The notes under the pieces were generated by a model that searched no databases, was not told the DNA's origin, and saw only the letters and a list, made by a program, of their open reading frames with translations. This document shows, one piece after another, positions 60,433-64,000 of a stretch of DNA of 64,000 bases. The DNA comes from Alcaligenaceae bacterium (GTDB lineage: Bacteria; Pseudomonadota; Gammaproteobacteria; Burkholderiales; Burkholderiaceae_B). The position numbers and the translations under genes were made by a program. How positions within the stretch are numbered: the stretch's first letter is position 1; each line of letters starts with the position of its first letter. Location: the NCBI GenBank assembly GCA_013416395.1, contig JACCEP010000015.1, positions 35,067-99,066 on the forward strand, written 5' to 3'.

Positions 60433-60570
60433 GCGCGCTGCCTATTTCAATATCGTGCCCGTCGGGTCATCCGGCGGCAGCAATACAAATCAAGACAAAT
60501 CAGCACTACACCTCGCTAGCAAGTAAACAACCGCGTAATCTGCAAAACACACACAGGCAGTGCCTTCCAC

Positions 60571-60616
60571 AAAAAAACGCCCCAAAGGCTGACAGACAGG
60601 TCTTTGGGGCGTTTTG
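60571..60616. terminator. Bidirectional terminator between argF and argG
   Basis: AAAACGCCCCAAAG and CTTTGGGGCGTTTT form a 14-base perfect stem with a 14-base loop. T-rich ends on both strands let it stop both convergent transcripts, with the longer T run in the argG direction. Confidence 0.92.
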
Positions 60617-60690
60617 TTTGCGGCAGCCCCATATGGAGTAGGCCGCGCTTTAGTTTTGTAGCTGAGCGGCTGCTAAGGGCCGCAAACTAC

Positions 60691-62031
<1,341 letters not shown>

Positions 62032-62372
62032 TTATGCAGGCCTTGTACAGAGAGTTTTTTCTAACCCGCCATTATAAGGCCCTGCGCCAGACGCTGCCCG
62101 TTGGGGCTGGTTGGGCGGTAAACCCTACACTTCCTTGCAGCCATGTTGGGCCACACGAAATCGAAATCTGCAACTTATAAGCGGCAAATGCAGGGCGCCC
62201 TTACGCCGCATAAATACGCATGTGGTGCCACCCTATTGCTTGTCCAGAATCCTTCCTATATTTTGTTAATTTATCTGGCCTGTGCTGGCAGCAGCTATGC
62301 GCCCTAACCTGTTGATCCATATAGTTCCCAGTGACGCCCACCGGAGCCAAAAGCTTGTAGAATATCGGTTCA

Positions 62373-62448
<76 letters not shown>

Positions 62449-62454
62449 ACATCC

Positions 62455-62484
62455 AAGCCCTGACTGGTATCAGTCGGGGCTTTT
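62455..62484 (+). terminator. Terminator of the tRNA-Ala gene and insertion site of the intron
   Basis: AAGCCC-T-GACTG, GTAT loop, CAGTC-G-GGGCTT with a TTTT end. The group II intron begins 3-4 bases after this run. Confidence 0.85.
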
Positions 62485-62487
62485 CGT

Positions 62488-63777
62488 GTGCGCCCAGCAT
62501 GGGCGCACTCTTGGAGGTGCAAGTCCTCCCGTAAGTTGATCACAACGAACGAAGTGAAGCGCAACTGCATGAGGGCGACCGAATGTGGGAAGGAAGCGTG
62601 GAGCATAAACTGCGAGCCGATGAACAAGAATCGGATAGAAGGTGCTGCCAAGCAGGGCAAGCGGGCACGAAACCGCGAAGCTCTCGTGATCAAGGCGAAG
62701 TGGCGTAGATCCGACGGTTGTGCAGTGAAGGAGTGCGTTGTTACCTGGGGAGATCTCGCCTTGATCCTGAAAGGGTAACGGCGTCGAGCCGGCGCGAGAA
62801 GTCAGCAGAGGTCGTAGCAGCTGGAGGCTGGGCCGATAAGGCTGAAATCGACAGCAAAGGGCCAATCGAGAAGGAGTATTACTCACTATGTCGATGCAGT
62901 TCGTATTGCCTCAGATGTGCGTGGTGCGCAGCGGGCGGGTGTAGCGCGCGGTGAAGCCGTGCGCGATCCGGTCAGCGAGGAAACAAATTGCCCGCGTCAT
63001 GGCAATGAGGATACGGGGTCAGCGCTGCTGCACGCGGCGCTAACAAGAGAGAACCTGCAAGTAGCGTTTAATCGCGTGCGGTCCAATAAAGGCGCGGCCG
63101 GGGTGGATGGTCTGGATATTGACCAAACAGCCCGATACCTCGTCACAGCGTGGCCTGTCATGCGCGAACAACTGCTATCAGGCACGTACCGGCCAAGGCC
63201 GGTGCGTCGGGTGATGATCCCCAAGCCCGACGGTAGCCAGCGCGAGCTGGGTATCCCGACGGTGACGGATCGACTGATCCAGCAGGCACTGCTGCAAGTG
63301 CTGCAACCCTTGCTTGATCCTACCTTTAGCGAGCACAGCTACGGCTTCAGGCCCGGGCGTCGTGTGCACGACGCGGTCTTGGCCGCGCAATCGTATGTGC
63401 AGTCGGGTCGCCGTATCGTGGTGGACGTGGACTTGGAGAAGTTCTTTGACCGCGTCAACCATGACATTCTGATTGACCGCCTACAGAAACGTATCCCGGA
63501 CGCCGGAGTCATCTGGTTAATTCGGGCGTATTTGAACAGCGGTATTATGGCTGACGGCGTTCTCCAACAGCGCGAACAAGGCACGCCGCAAGGCGGGCCG
63601 CTCTCGCCGCTGTTGGCCAATGTATTGCTTGATGAGGTGGACAAAGAGCTGGAACACCGAGGCCATTGTTTCGTACGCTACGCGGATGACTGCAACGTTT
63701 ACGTGCGTAGTCTGCGTGCGGACGAACGCGTAATGGGCTTGCTGCGACGGTGCTACGCTAAGCTGCGTTTGAAGGTC
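62488..63777 (+). mobile_element. Group II intron, 3' part lost to an IS110-type insertion
   Basis: Starts with the consensus GTGYG: here GTGCG followed by CCCAGCATGGGCGCAC, a hairpin as the first stem (a GTGTG start two bases earlier is equally possible). The 400 bases up to the reverse transcriptase contain domain I-IV RNA, including GGAGGTGCAAGTCCTCCCG and CACAACGAACGAAGTG-type conserved sequence. The reverse transcriptase (62917-63780) is cut off after its catalytic region, and neither the maturase domain nor the 3' intron end (domains V and VI) is present in the window, so the intron is not autonomous here. Insertion lies directly behind the tRNA-Ala terminator. Confidence 0.85.
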
Positions 63778-63780
63778 TGA
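62917..63780 (+). pseudogene. ltrA: Truncated group II intron reverse transcriptase
   Basis: 287 residues with RT subdomains: NLQVAFNRVRSNKGAAGVDG (RT-0/1), RRVMIPKPDGSQRELGIPTV (RT-2), YGFRPGRRVHDAVLAA (RT-3), VVDVDLEKFFDRVNHDIL (RT-4, catalytic Asp), GTPQGGPLSPLLANVLLDE (RT-4/5) and the catalytic FVRYADDCNVYVRS (RT-5). It ends at LRLKV-stop where the intact enzyme would continue into thumb/maturase and often an endonuclease domain. The start is doubtful: a GTG at 62917 was used; a frame from ATG 62888 (MSMQFVLPQ) ends early, so a frameshift near the N terminus may add to the damage. Confidence 0.85.
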
Positions 63781-64000
63781 CCTAATGGGATGGTCACCCC
63801 TGCCCGAACTGGCATAGATGTGCGAAAGTGACGATGAACCTCCACTTGAACGCAAGGAGCGACCGTCATGAAGATTACTACGATTGGGATCGATTTAGCC
63901 AAAAACGTGTTTCAAATCCATGGTGCTGACGCGCGCGGGAAGACGGTGCTGCGTCGGCAATTGAAACGCGCTCAGATGCTGGCATTCTTTGCCAGGCTTG
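63778..64000 (+). mobile_element. IS110-family insertion sequence, left end; continues past the window
   Basis: The intron's coding homology stops at 63777, and TGACC ... GGTCA (63778-63782 and 63792-63796) begins the inserted sequence. The transposase frame opens 90 bases on. The right end and rest of the element lie outside the window, so the border is estimated from where the reverse transcriptase sequence breaks off. Confidence 0.75.
63868..64000 (+). CDS. IS110-family transposase, 3' end outside window
   Basis: Forty-four codons visible. KITTIGIDLAKNVFQIHGAD contains the first catalytic Asp of the DEDD motif of IS110/IS1111 transposases (GIDLAK) and is characteristic. AAGGAG stands 9 bases before the ATG. 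The rest is beyond base 64000. Confidence 0.9.
   Translation, partial: MKITTIGIDLAKNVFQIHGADARGKTVLRRQLKRAQMLAFFARL

Noticed and set aside
62718..62954. 78-residue frame and other short frames in the intron
   Set aside because: They lie in the structured intron RNA preceding the reverse transcriptase.

Overview
The window looks like a chromosomal segment of a betaproteobacterium of the family Alcaligenaceae (Bordetella/Achromobacter/Pusillimonas/Advenella relatives). This rests on recognisable protein families and on gene neighbourhoods typical of that group: dapC-dapD-dapE-prmB, ribF-ileS-lspA-coaBC-dut, clpS/clpA with pqiABC, sodB-xseA, exbB-exbD-lpxK-trm112-kdsB-adk, and murJ-rpsT...argF/argG. 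No database search was possible, so the family is an inference and the species is not assigned.

Layout. 1-5.5 kb: an accessory catabolic block with a TRAP transporter permease (cut by the window start), a class III CoA-transferase, two convergent enoyl-CoA hydratases and a TRAP binding protein, ending at a possible integrase remnant. 5.5-11.6 kb: lysine/diaminopimelate genes dapC, dapD, dapE, then prmB and an ABC-F ATPase. 11.6-16.4 kb: a siderophore-utilisation cassette (FhuF-like reductase, TonB-dependent receptor, RhtX/FptX-type permease) bracketed by two copies of the last 75 bases of the ABC-F gene, which suggests insertion at that gene's 3' end. 16.6-29.4 kb: housekeeping genes uvrD, a desaturase, an rRNA methyltransferase, purN, ribF, ileS, lspA, coaBC and dut. 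29.7-35 kb: a branched-chain amino acid (Liv) ABC transporter. 35-39 kb: trifunctional putA. 39-46 kb: pqiABC, clpA, clpS and a cold-shock gene. 46-50.4 kb: a DUF192 protein, a pcaF-like thiolase, sodB and xseA. 50.8-55 kb: exbB, exbD, lpxK, a Trm112-domain protein, kdsB and adk. 55-62 kb: an SDR enzyme, murJ, rpsT, a 2-hydroxyacid dehydrogenase, a DUF3579 protein, and argF and argG facing each other. 62.3-64 kb: tRNA-Ala(CGC), its terminator, a truncated group II intron just behind that terminator, and an IS110-family element cutting the intron.

Two features stand out. The first is the 75-base duplication bracketing the iron cassette. The second is a concentration of short-period tandem repeats between 26.6 and 31.7 kb: a 42-base repeat coding for 14-residue repeats in an N-terminal extension of LspA, a 43-base array between coaBC and dut, a 36/39-base array behind dut, and a 36-base repeat coding for 12-residue repeats in a C-terminal tail of LivG. 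Similar low-complexity extensions without clear periodicity occur in UvrD and in the Trm112-domain protein. Several of these tails run into overlapping or touching start codons of the next gene, so they appear to be translated.

Other points of interest are a cluster of DnaA-box-like sites beside an AT-rich inverted-repeat stretch between xseA and exbB, three GTTAAC sites upstream of putA, and a Fur-like palindrome at the start of the iron cassette.
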